Part shown: piece by piece, positions 9,098-18,823 of the stretch
Layout: every line of letters begins with the position of its first letter
Position numbering within the stretch: position 1 is the first letter of the stretch
Source: a virus
Length of the DNA stretch: 22,645 nt
Reading direction: 5' to 3' (one strand)
IMG/VR virus record: IMGVR_UViG_3300012936_000193
Location: 1-22,645 of that record
Notes under the pieces: generated by a model
Databases searched by the model: none
Told to the model about the DNA's origin: nothing
The model's input: the letters and a program-made list of their open reading frames with translations, nothing else
Made by a program: the position numbers and the translations under genes

Positions 9098-12000
9098 GTT
9101 TAAAAAAGTTTTTTGAAGACAAAAGCAAAAAAATAATTAAGTTAGTAGATTACAAGGCAACAGAGAATCTTCTAAAAGAGAATGTTTACACTCACGATTT
9201 TATCGTGTCTAAAGAGTTGACATTAAGAAGGTTCGTGCCCAAGATCGACTATTCTGATCCAAAGAATTTTGCTTTTTTTGGAAATGCGGAACGCTATTAC
9301 GAAGATTCCATAAAAAGAGTTTATGGGACCTATCCTTATGATGATTCACCGCATGAAAAAGAACAATGGTTTCTCAGTTCATCCTTTTTGGACTTGCACG
9401 TTTTTAGGAATGATTACCCTAAATCTACTGGATATGGTATCTTCTCTTCAGCGGGATGGGGCACAAGAACATCAGTAAGTGGTGCTTACGGAGAACCAGA
9501 GAACAAAGAATACATTTATGTCAAGGGTGGACCACATAAGAATAATGTTTTCAATCCAGCGGACAACAAAGAATCAAATCTTAAGTTAGACGGATCGAAA
9601 GGCAATACTGTTGAGTTCTTTTTAAAGAAATCAGAGTTCGTTAACTCCTTGACCGGAAGAGAGGTGATTTTCGATTGCTCCACCAATGATTCAGACATCT
9701 CAGAGTTTGGTGGTTCATATGGCAGGTTCAGGGTGGAACTGGACGGTAACGCTGCGGGTTCCCCATTTCTAGTAACATACTCATCAGGATCAAAGGGTGT
9801 GACACATGCTGTAGTTGGTAATTCAATTACGAAATCAACTGTTGCTGACAATGCTTGGCACCACTACGCAGTTTCTGTTGCAAACAAGGGGTCAAATCTA
9901 GAGATATCTCTTTATATTGATGGAGTGATCAATCAGACAATCTTAACCGGATCTACTTGCGCTGCAAACGAAGTAAACCTTCAAGCTAATATTGGTTCTT
10001 TGGTTAAGAAGATTACCAACACATCTACGACAGCGATAGGTTGGGGTAAACTTTCTGGATCTCTGGATGAATTTAGATTTTGGAAGGTCAAGAGGGATGC
10101 AGAGCAGATTGGTTCAAATTGGAGACATCAGGTTGCTGGAGGAAGTAACTTCGAAGGAATTACGGGTGATCTAGGAGTTTATTATAAGTTTAATGAAGGC
10201 ATCACTACTGACGCTGATACAGACAAGGTAGTTTTAGATTACTCAGGTCGTGTTTCAAACGGTAATTGGATTGGATATGCATCTACTGCTAGAAACACCG
10301 GATCCGCAATCACAGAATCGGGAGCAAACACTACAGAGTTTCAAGACCCAATTATTAGGTCCAACCATCCATCAGTTGTCTCTCTTTTGACAGAAAAGAG
10401 GGCAATTGGCAAAAGTCATGACATGACAAACTCTTCTGGTCTTTATTCTACTTTTCCAAATTGGATGTTGAGCGAAGACACTGAGGCATACAAGGGTTCT
10501 GGAAGACTTGCAGAATTAGTTCAGATCATTGCTTCATATTTCGATACTCTGTACATTCAGACAAAGGTTTTGCCCGGTCTTAAGAGTAGGGGGTATGATG
10601 ATTACTCGTCATCTCAGCATTTAAGTGGATCTAAACCTGCCCCTTTTGCTGATAAGTTGTTGAGATCTTCAGGTTTTGTTGCTCCTGAGTTGTTTGTTGA
10701 GTCCAATGTCATGGACAGGATTCTTGGACAAGATGCAAATAGGTCCTTCGAGCAAGACTTGACAGACATAAAGAATCTTATTTACAAGAACATTTACAAC
10801 AATCTTGTACACATCTACAAATCTAAGGGCACTGAGTCATCTTTTAGAAACTTAATTCGTTGTTTTGGAATAGACGACGAACTGATAAAGTTGAACCTAT
10901 ATGCTTCAGATTATACTTATGAGTTTTCAGATACCTATCTGTATAAATCAGAGAAGGTTAAGGGAATAAACTTTAACGACCCAAATCTCTTCAGTGCAAC
11001 GATCTTTCAACAAACATCAAGTTATGGATCGACTCACTATATGTCGGGTAACACCGATCTACACACACCGTATACTATTCAGGCAGATGTAATAATGCCT
11101 TTAAAGTTAAAGAGTGGTCAAAAGGGATTCTTTGTAACAGGATTTTTAACATCTTCAATCATGGGTCTGCACACTCCTGCCCTAGCAGCAGGCGATACGA
11201 CTTTTGATACAAGTGACCCCGCAGGAATACAGGTTTATGCAGTGCATCACCCAACCAGAGAAGGAGCGGCAAAGTTTGTACTTACTTCTTCAAAGGGGAA
11301 TGTTCCCCATCTTGAGACGCCCTTTTACGAAGATGTTTACGATGATAAGCATTGGAGCATTTCTGCCAGAATAAAACCAAATGTTCATCCTTTTGCGGGC
11401 ACTGTGGTTGCTTTTGCAAGTGCTGTTGGGACGATTACAACAACAGGCAATCCTGGAAACAATGAGGAGTTCACTTTGACGGACGCCGATGGACTATCTG
11501 TTACATATATTTTTAAAACAGGTGTCGCGACAGTAGATGGAACCAAAGATAGTGGAAAAGTCATCATAGGCGTCAATGGTGCTACAGGTCACGCCCCATC
11601 TGTTGGAGACCGAATGCGCGCAGCAATAACCGCTTCGGACTTGAATGTGACCGTAGTGGAGACCGCTGGTGGAGCAATGAGTCTAACTCAGAACTCAAAG
11701 GGGACAACAGGAAATACAACAATAGATATGAGCGGAGTCACAACTGTCGTCGCGACTAGTTTTACTGGTGGCGTCGGCGAGTATACGGTTGAGTTTTCAG
11801 GATACAATTATATTGTAGATGAGTTACAAGAGAGTTTTTCTTTGTCTGGTTCTGCAACAGTGTCTGCACTTGGAGATTTCTCTGCCGCTAGAAAATCTAT
11901 GTATGTCGGCGCAAACCGTGGCAACTTCAATGAAACGGTTCAGCAATCTTCAGACGTTATTATAAACTCTGCTAGAGTTTGGCAGGGATACTTAACAGAG

Positions 12001-15000
12001 GCAGAACTCAAGAGTCATGCCCTGAGTTTTAATGAATATGGAAGGTTAAACCCTTCAAGAAATGCGTATCTTTTTGAACCTGGATCAGATTCAACTGAGA
12101 TAAACCAGGCAGCAACGATGATGTTGCATTGGAACTTTGACCAGGTTACTGGATCTGACGCTAACGGTGAATTCTTTGTGGCAGACACCAGTAGGCAATT
12201 TGCTGGATCTTTTGGTGGGTCAAATACTGCTTTAAATGCGTATCACGGGGGCACTGGTTTTGGTTTCCCTGCGTCATCTACAACAATGGTTAGGGGCATG
12301 TCTCTGGCGGTAGCGAAAGAGAATTTGCCTGAAAATATTCACAACTCTAGTTTGGTTACTGTAGAGACTCGTGACAAAGAAAGATTGACAAGAGATTCAC
12401 GTCCAATAAACTATTATTTTGCATTTGAAAAGAGCATGTATCAGACGATCTCTGAAGAGATGGTCAAGATGTTTGCCACTATTGTGGAGTTTAATAACCT
12501 TATTGGTGAACCAGTTAACAAATATAGACCAACTTATAAAAAGATGGATCATTTGCGATCAATGTTTTTCGCAAACGTGGAAGAAGATCCAGATTTAGAT
12601 AAATACATAGAGTTTTACAAGTGGTTTGATGTTTCAATGGCAATAATGTTGGAAGAGGTTAGACCAGCATCAATGCCTGGTTCAGACGGCATCAAGAACA
12701 TGGTTGAGTCCCACATCTTAGAGAGGAATAAGGTTCAGCATCGTGCGCCCACTATCGAGTTCAAGCAAGACACACCGGAAGCAAAGATACTAGGTGTCAA
12801 CGAGTTGTCTTATGATTGGGAGCACGGTCACGCCCCGATACCTGGATTCTGGGCAGGTTTCGATGGCACCGACGACTTCATTCAAGTTTCAGACCATGAC
12901 GACTTTAGTTTTGGTGACGCATCGAACGATGGGGTCTTCACTTTATCTGCATGGGTTGTGTTTAGCGATCCTGCGTCAAATGTACAGTCGATTATAAGCA
13001 AGTACAATGCAAACACGGCATCTGAGTACCTTTTCTTCAATAATAATGGATATCTTCAGATGAACTTGTATGACCTAAACACAGCAAACATAATCAGATC
13101 TAAGACAAACGCTGTAGTTTTTGAAAGTGGAAAACTTTATCATGTTGCTGTGGTCTACGACGCTGGTGGCGCAGCGTCTGGAATTGAGTTGTATGTGAAT
13201 GGTGTTGCCCCCGCTCAAACAAAGTCGTCCCTTGGGTCATACACAGCGATGCACAATACATCAGTTGCCCTCCAGTTTGGATCAACCGTTGCAGGAACAT
13301 TTGACTTTGCAAGAAACATGCATCATGTAATGGTTATCGAAGATGACTTAACTCCAGCGAAAGTTTTGGAACTATACAATCTTTATGAAGATGGTATACT
13401 TCCCGCAGAAAAGTTCAGTGGTTATAGTCAGATAACTTCTTGGTGGAAGATGGACCAAGAATCTTATATGTTTGGTTCAGCGAGAGACTCAAAGGGCGCT
13501 CACCACGGTTCTTTCCATGGTAATGCAAACATAGTTCATGAATATGCCATATTTAAAAAGCAAAACGATAATTGTCTTTGGTGGAAAGACCGAGAGATCA
13601 GGGGTGATCTTTTAGAGACATCTACTCTAGTCGATGCAAACAGAGAGTCCATAAGAAGGGTAAACAACACTGTTGTGTCTGGTTCGACTTACGCCACTAG
13701 AAGACTGACAAGACCTTATAGATTCAGCATGGAGAGGAGTCAAGGACTGAGTCCAGGTTCTAACATTGCAACGAATAAGACCAACAACCTTTATCAGGGT
13801 GTTATTAAGTTTGACGATGATGCGGCATCAATTGAGTTGACTGCATCAAACTTGCAAGAGCAGAAAATTTGTAATGATGTTATTGTGCCAAACCAAAAGA
13901 TTAGACTTCATGGCAAAACAGATGCACTAGGTACTGATGGATATTTGGACGTAGATTCAGATATGATTGCCCCATTTAGTTTGTACTCATCTTCTGTGGG
14001 CGACAATGCGCTTTCCGCTTTCAAGTCGGGTGTCGCTTTGACAAATAACCATGGAGACTCTTATCACATAGACGGGCATATTCCATTGCAAGGTTTGTTT
14101 ACTGCCCAACATGTTGGTGGAAAGACACATCGAAACGTTGAGGTTACGGTGTCTTCTCCTGAACTTCGACCCGAAGCATACGCCCTTGAGGTCACTGCTG
14201 GTAAGATAAAGATTGTTCATCAACCGACGAACAGACCTCGGTCTATGTTTTATAGAAATGAGATGATCAGACGCCCAGTAAATATTCGCAATATTCGGAC
14301 AACAACGGGGTCTTACAAGATCGGAAATTACCAAGAGGTATACGAGTATGCGTTGACCAACGGAAGGCGCGAGAACAACAATGACTTCGCTCAAAACAGT
14401 GGTTACACTGGGTCCTTGTACAGTTCTGTCGCTGCCATTGCAACAGGGTTACTGGACCAACCAAAACCAAATAGAAATAAGAACACTCATGTCATCGTTA
14501 ATAGATTTTCTGCACCAGGTGGCACTGAGACCATGGGTGATGCAAACGGTGGTCCAAACTTGGATTTTGCTGCTGGCGAGTACTCGGTGTATAATACGAT
14601 GAATCATAGAAATTCATTGGTCAGAGAAGTCAAGAACGAATTGGATGCAGAGTTCTCAGAAAGATTTGGACTAAGAAGTGGTTCTACAGTTGTAGAGAAT
14701 TCGTATGAAGTGGTATCTGGTTCGAAGAATGGGTTTGCGTCAATACATATGACGAACAGAAACACCTTAACAATAAGCACCGCATCAGTAGATGGGTATG
14801 ATCCAAAGGTACAGAGAGATAATGCCTTTGTGCAGCATCCGATTCCGAGAAGTGAGGTACAGTATAGTTGGATCGCCGCGAAGACAACTGATACAAGAGA
14901 GACGTTCCCTGGGTATAAGCATGATTTCACTATACCCGTTGGAACTGACACAGCAAGACAAAGAGAGATTGCAATCTTACAATCTTCAGCAGGAACATAC

Positions 15001-18000
15001 TCTGATTTTGTTGGACTTCATTACACTTCGTCCGCTCCAACTATAATAAACTCATCTATCAATACTGGTAGTAATACGTTTTCTTATGATTTTGGAACTC
15101 TTGCTGACCGGCATCATTTGAGATCCTTTATCGCTAAAAGATCTCCATATGCCTGGAATTCATGGAAGCAACTTCGTGGTGGCGACCATCCGATAGCAAA
15201 GTATTATAGAAGTCAAAATATCATCTCTATCCACTTGAGGGACGGAGAACCTAATTCATCTCCTTTTATGGATTATGAGAGACCGCATGGTATAAACGAA
15301 AACAGAACAGCAACAAAAAGCAGGGTGATACAGAATTATCAAGAACCCTCTGTCACTTCACAATATAAACCAATGGAACTCATGTTTGGGGTTATTAGTG
15401 ATGCAAATTATGGTCAACTCCGAGAAGATACTCTTGGAGAAGGTGGAAAGGTTGGAACAGCGCAAAGAAGAAGAAGCAGGGTCTTTGGTGCTGAAAGGTC
15501 TGAAGTAAAGATGAAAATCTCTTATGCAAATAATCTTTGCAAATTTGCAAATAGAGACTTGATGAACGTTCTTAAGTTGGAAGACACTGGACCAACAGAT
15601 TTTGGGAATCTTTTGGAAAGCATGAGGTCAAACCTTATTGCAACCCCAAGAGGATTCAAATATTCAGAAACAATATATCCAGCAGAAGTTAATGCGTATC
15701 AAAAGGAAACCAGACTTAGAACTGCTTTTGTTAGTCACGAATGGAGAGACACTAGACTTGCAAGGTTTGAAATGTTGACAAGAAGTGTCACAGAGAGGTC
15801 TTACAATTACGATTCTTGGTATACAAACACTATAGAAGCAAACACAAAAACAAACTCTCAGAATGTTGCAATTCTAGATTCAAATAATGCCGGTTCTTTG
15901 AATTACCATCTGAGTCAAAGCATGTGGGCACTTGATGCTCGTAGTGATTTCGCTGCCATTCCTGAAAAGTTGTTATCAAGCAACCTGACTTGGTCTAGTG
16001 ATGCACAGAGAGACGCTTATAAGCTTCAATTTGTTACAAACCTTAAGGATTCTGGGGAGTTGCAAAATGGATACAGTATTTTCCATCAGTATGGTGCAAC
16101 TCAAGGAAGGTACGACCTTTTGACCGCTGCATTGTATAATCGCAGAATTCCTCAAACGGTAGGGTCCAGCACTTATTTGGCAGGCGAAGCAAAATGGGAG
16201 GCAGGAGACCAAGCAGGCAAGTACCCTTTTGAGAAAGACTACAACACATGGGCAGAAGAGTTAAGGACTGTTTCAGATTTCTCTCTTATTCCAGAGTTTA
16301 GAATTTCGGAACATATTCCAAATTACTTAGAAAATGGAAACACTAGAGATCCAATTGAGACTTTTCTGGAATTAACCGGATCATCTCTGGACAGCAGTAA
16401 AGGTACTTTTTTCAAAACATATTCTAATACTGATTTTATGAAGTACTTTACAGTAGTTAAAGACTCCTTGAGCAGTGGAAGTTTGGACAAAGAACCTTCT
16501 TCATTGTTTTTGAAGTGTTCCGCAATGCTTAAGATGCTTCCCTACAAAGGTTTCTACCCAGCAACAAGAACTTTGAAAATAGCTGAACTCTTCCAAGAAG
16601 GTTACACAGACACCAATTTTGATATATCATCCATTCTAAATGCTACAAGCGACGACGAGAAAAAGAATTATAATAGATATGCTAATACAAATGTCAGAAC
16701 AAATATGCATCTTGCAACAAAGGCGTTATATGCCCCTGGGGTTTTATACAATTCAATAAAATCTGGTGTTGCTGTTGATTATCCAATTTTTAAAAATGAA
16801 GGAATAGGTAAGTGGAGCTTACAAGAGTTCAGCACAATCTTTGGAGTCTCCTTTCCAACAGGTCCCGTGACTTCAGATAACGCCTCTGGGTCATTAAAGA
16901 ACTTGTACGCAGGATACGGAACTTCTATAACAGGAAGTTATTTGAATGGAACGCAAGATCAGTCGATACCAAGAATCAAGGGTTCGGTCTCAAAGAGGGT
17001 TAGTTTTGAGGAAATGATAGATCCATCAGTACTGGAGGGAGTGATTTTGTACGATAATGAACCACACCCCTCTGCTTCATACGGAAGTTTTGCATTTGGG
17101 AATCCTGACAGAACCTTTTCACTAAACGCATTCCCTCGTTATGGACTTATGTTTGCTCAATCTGAATCGGACGCAACTGGTTCTGCTTGGCAAGTAGATA
17201 TCCCTACTGCACGAGCAGGTGATACAACAGAGTATTCTTTGGCAATGAGTAATTTTGCCGCTGAAGTTCCAAACTTTTTCTTAAAAGATAACTCGCTTAC
17301 AACTATTTTATCTGAACCTGGACCGTTTTCTTTCAACAAGTCAGAAATTGGTAAAACCTTTAAGATGAGACTCACGTTTAAGAACAACTCTACATTGATG
17401 TATGACAATGTTTCTGCTTTTGGACCCCCTGTTGACAATAGTACTGGTGCAGGCGCAGGCGGCAATTATGATTTTGATCCATATGTACCGGCATTTTTAA
17501 GAAAAAATGCGGACCCATTCGTGGAGTTTGTTTTTACTCCGACAAAGAGAGAATATGCTATAGATGAAATACAGGGTGAGGTTACGGCAAGTTTTGGTTT
17601 GGGAAATACGACAAGATCTGTAAGATATAGTACAAATTTACAAGCTCAAATGACATTATCCAGTTCTTTGAATCTTTTCGGAACGCTCAAGGAACCTGCG
17701 GTCACTCTAGACAGAGATGGCAATCCATTACAAGTAGAGGAGCGCGCTACAGACCGATTTAGATGGATGATCCAGACCAAGTGGGAATGTCCTGTTTTAG
17801 ACTTTTCAGATTCTGACATTACCTTGTTCGACGTTACGGGCAGCAAAGAAGTGAAATTATCAGAGGAGTATTCAAGTGCTCCCGGTACTTTGGGGTCTCC
17901 ATGGACCACGACCACTGCGTTCGTCCCCTCTGCCATGCCACCAGGCAAAAAAAGTTCTTTTATGACCGGTTCAAGAGGTATGTGGCATCAGTATGGACAA

Positions 18001-18807
18001 CTACCCGCTAAGGAAAAGGGTTATCAAATTGTGCTGTCAGACGTAAACGACCTTAGTGAGTCTCTTGCATCAAAGATTGGATTCCCAGTTGGAACACCAT
18101 TTCAGGTTGGTCAGGTTGCTGACGGAAGGGAGATTGGGGAGGCAATCGTAGCGGTGCCTTACTATGTAGAGTCGGGAGATTTAAACTTTTTTGATCTAGA
18201 TGTAGAAGACATGAGAGAAGTTCTTGGAGAGTTTGATGCTCTGCGCGGAGAGATCGCACTTACTCCTGGAGTAAATCCAGCAGTTAGGCACCAGATAGAA
18301 ATGATGCAGAAGTACATTTTCCCACCTCAGATGGATTTTGTAAAATATCGTGACAAAAGTCCAATTGCTATGTATGTTTTTGAGTTTACTCATGATTTGA
18401 GCAAGCAAGATCTTGTAGACTTGTGGCAAAATCTACCTCCTAAAATTGGACAACATGCAGAGGGCACACAACAAAAGGTTGTCGGTCATCGTTTGGTCAA
18501 GAATGGACAAGTCAAGGATCCACTCAACGGAAGCATGGCAAACAAACTTCAATGGATGGTGTTCAAGGTTAAGCGCAAGGCAGAAAAGAATTACTTTAAG
18601 AAACTTGATGATTCTGCTTTCCAAAAGTCAGGAAAATCAGGCAATGTTTTGCGAGAAGGGAAGAGTCTTGCTCTGATCGATACTTTGGATCAAAAATTTA
18701 GTAAAACTGACGGATATTCATACAACTGGCCATATGATTACTTTTCACTAGTAGAACTAATTAAATTGGATGCAGAAGTGGTCTTCAGAGATGATGAGGG
18801 CAACTAG
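9094..18807 (+). CDS. Giant tail/baseplate protein with gpI-like segment and three LamG folds
   Basis: The 3237-residue product starts at an ATGA overlap with the preceding stop and runs without interruption to the TAG at 18805-18807. LamG/concanavalin-like folds are at about residues 170-390 (TVEFFLKK, WHHYAVSV, LYIDGV, LDEFRFW), 660-1040 (WSISARIKP, SARVWQGYLTE, MLHWNFD; interrupted by module D at 779-895) and 1250-1475 (FDGTDDFIQVSD, FTLSAWVVF, YHVAVVYD, ELYVNGV). Residues about 465-600, between the first two, hold a helical segment ending in YKSKGTESSFRNLIRCFG (575-592), which resembles the KGT...G signature of P2 gpI / T4 gp7 wedge proteins. From about residue 1480 on I see no named domain; VNRFSAPGG and QHPIPRSEVQYSWI recall giant proteins of marine phages, from memory. 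A fused wedge and receptor-contacting protein is my inference; a tail-fibre or neck role is possible. The ribosome site is weak, so translation probably depends on coupling. Confidence 0.92.
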   Translation: MSLKKFFEDKSKKIIKLVDYKATENLLKENVYTHDFIVSKELTLRRFVPKIDYSDPKNFAFFGNAERYYEDSIKRVYGTYPYDDSPHEKEQWFLSSSFLDLHVFRNDYPKSTGYGIFSSAGWGTRTSVSGAYGEPENKEYIYVKGGPHKNNVFNPADNKESNLKLDGSKGNTVEFFLKKSEFVNSLTGREVIFDCSTNDSDISEFGGSYGRFRVELDGNAAGSPFLVTYSSGSKGVTHAVVGNSITKSTVADNAWHHYAVSVANKGSNLEISLYIDGVINQTILTGSTCAANEVNLQANIGSLVKKITNTSTTAIGWGKLSGSLDEFRFWKVKRDAEQIGSNWRHQVAGGSNFEGITGDLGVYYKFNEGITTDADTDKVVLDYSGRVSNGNWIGYASTARNTGSAITESGANTTEFQDPIIRSNHPSVVSLLTEKRAIGKSHDMTNSSGLYSTFPNWMLSEDTEAYKGSGRLAELVQIIASYFDTLYIQTKVLPGLKSRGYDDYSSSQHLSGSKPAPFADKLLRSSGFVAPELFVESNVMDRILGQDANRSFEQDLTDIKNLIYKNIYNNLVHIYKSKGTESSFRNLIRCFGIDDELIKLNLYASDYTYEFSDTYLYKSEKVKGINFNDPNLFSATIFQQTSSYGSTHYMSGNTDLHTPYTIQADVIMPLKLKSGQKGFFVTGFLTSSIMGLHTPALAAGDTTFDTSDPAGIQVYAVHHPTREGAAKFVLTSSKGNVPHLETPFYEDVYDDKHWSISARIKPNVHPFAGTVVAFASAVGTITTTGNPGNNEEFTLTDADGLSVTYIFKTGVATVDGTKDSGKVIIGVNGATGHAPSVGDRMRAAITASDLNVTVVETAGGAMSLTQNSKGTTGNTTIDMSGVTTVVATSFTGGVGEYTVEFSGYNYIVDELQESFSLSGSATVSALGDFSAARKSMYVGANRGNFNETVQQSSDVIINSARVWQGYLTEAELKSHALSFNEYGRLNPSRNAYLFEPGSDSTEINQAATMMLHWNFDQVTGSDANGEFFVADTSRQFAGSFGGSNTALNAYHGGTGFGFPASSTTMVRGMSLAVAKENLPENIHNSSLVTVETRDKERLTRDSRPINYYFAFEKSMYQTISEEMVKMFATIVEFNNLIGEPVNKYRPTYKKMDHLRSMFFANVEEDPDLDKYIEFYKWFDVSMAIMLEEVRPASMPGSDGIKNMVESHILERNKVQHRAPTIEFKQDTPEAKILGVNELSYDWEHGHAPIPGFWAGFDGTDDFIQVSDHDDFSFGDASNDGVFTLSAWVVFSDPASNVQSIISKYNANTASEYLFFNNNGYLQMNLYDLNTANIIRSKTNAVVFESGKLYHVAVVYDAGGAASGIELYVNGVAPAQTKSSLGSYTAMHNTSVALQFGSTVAGTFDFARNMHHVMVIEDDLTPAKVLELYNLYEDGILPAEKFSGYSQITSWWKMDQESYMFGSARDSKGAHHGSFHGNANIVHEYAIFKKQNDNCLWWKDREIRGDLLETSTLVDANRESIRRVNNTVVSGSTYATRRLTRPYRFSMERSQGLSPGSNIATNKTNNLYQGVIKFDDDAASIELTASNLQEQKICNDVIVPNQKIRLHGKTDALGTDGYLDVDSDMIAPFSLYSSSVGDNALSAFKSGVALTNNHGDSYHIDGHIPLQGLFTAQHVGGKTHRNVEVTVSSPELRPEAYALEVTAGKIKIVHQPTNRPRSMFYRNEMIRRPVNIRNIRTTTGSYKIGNYQEVYEYALTNGRRENNNDFAQNSGYTGSLYSSVAAIATGLLDQPKPNRNKNTHVIVNRFSAPGGTETMGDANGGPNLDFAAGEYSVYNTMNHRNSLVREVKNELDAEFSERFGLRSGSTVVENSYEVVSGSKNGFASIHMTNRNTLTISTASVDGYDPKVQRDNAFVQHPIPRSEVQYSWIAAKTTDTRETFPGYKHDFTIPVGTDTARQREIAILQSSAGTYSDFVGLHYTSSAPTIINSSINTGSNTFSYDFGTLADRHHLRSFIAKRSPYAWNSWKQLRGGDHPIAKYYRSQNIISIHLRDGEPNSSPFMDYERPHGINENRTATKSRVIQNYQEPSVTSQYKPMELMFGVISDANYGQLREDTLGEGGKVGTAQRRRSRVFGAERSEVKMKISYANNLCKFANRDLMNVLKLEDTGPTDFGNLLESMRSNLIATPRGFKYSETIYPAEVNAYQKETRLRTAFVSHEWRDTRLARFEMLTRSVTERSYNYDSWYTNTIEANTKTNSQNVAILDSNNAGSLNYHLSQSMWALDARSDFAAIPEKLLSSNLTWSSDAQRDAYKLQFVTNLKDSGELQNGYSIFHQYGATQGRYDLLTAALYNRRIPQTVGSSTYLAGEAKWEAGDQAGKYPFEKDYNTWAEELRTVSDFSLIPEFRISEHIPNYLENGNTRDPIETFLELTGSSLDSSKGTFFKTYSNTDFMKYFTVVKDSLSSGSLDKEPSSLFLKCSAMLKMLPYKGFYPATRTLKIAELFQEGYTDTNFDISSILNATSDDEKKNYNRYANTNVRTNMHLATKALYAPGVLYNSIKSGVAVDYPIFKNEGIGKWSLQEFSTIFGVSFPTGPVTSDNASGSLKNLYAGYGTSITGSYLNGTQDQSIPRIKGSVSKRVSFEEMIDPSVLEGVILYDNEPHPSASYGSFAFGNPDRTFSLNAFPRYGLMFAQSESDATGSAWQVDIPTARAGDTTEYSLAMSNFAAEVPNFFLKDNSLTTILSEPGPFSFNKSEIGKTFKMRLTFKNNSTLMYDNVSAFGPPVDNSTGAGAGGNYDFDPYVPAFLRKNADPFVEFVFTPTKREYAIDEIQGEVTASFGLGNTTRSVRYSTNLQAQMTLSSSLNLFGTLKEPAVTLDRDGNPLQVEERATDRFRWMIQTKWECPVLDFSDSDITLFDVTGSKEVKLSEEYSSAPGTLGSPWTTTTAFVPSAMPPGKKSSFMTGSRGMWHQYGQLPAKEKGYQIVLSDVNDLSESLASKIGFPVGTPFQVGQVADGREIGEAIVAVPYYVESGDLNFFDLDVEDMREVLGEFDALRGEIALTPGVNPAVRHQIEMMQKYIFPPQMDFVKYRDKSPIAMYVFEFTHDLSKQDLVDLWQNLPPKIGQHAEGTQQKVVGHRLVKNGQVKDPLNGSMANKLQWMVFKVKRKAEKNYFKKLDDSAFQKSGKSGNVLREGKSLALIDTLDQKFSKTDGYSYNWPYDYFSLVELIKLDAEVVFRDDEGN
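10486..10893 (+). other. gpI/gp7-like wedge segment within the giant protein
   Basis: Residues about 465-600 of the 3237-residue protein form a mainly helical stretch (LAELVQIIASYFDTLYIQT, then DLTDIKNLIYKNIYNNLVHI) ending with KGT at 578-580 and G592. The P2 gpI (Tail_P2_I) family has a comparable layout: helices, then R/K-x-KGT, then a short helix and glycine. This is motif-level evidence only. Confidence 0.5.
11428..11778 (+). repeat. Inserted beta module D, paralogous to module C
   Basis: Residues 779-895 of the 3237-residue protein, from GTITTTGNPGNN to TSFTGGVG, about 60% identical to module C of the previous gene by hand alignment. It lies between strands of the second LamG fold: AGTVVAFAS before it and EYTVEFSGYNYIVDE after it read as a continuous domain if the module is removed. 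Confidence 0.85.
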
Positions 18808-18823
18808 TTTGGAATTCAATTAA

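Noticed and set aside
13987-14394. Minus-strand open frame of 135 codons
   Set aside because: It lies wholly inside the giant protein gene, has no ribosome site or recognisable protein, and its composition is that of an antisense shadow.
14604-14951. Minus-strand open frame of 115 codons with hydrophobic stretches
   Set aside because: It is antisense to the giant gene; the hydrophobicity is a by-product of the complementary codons, and there is no supporting signal.
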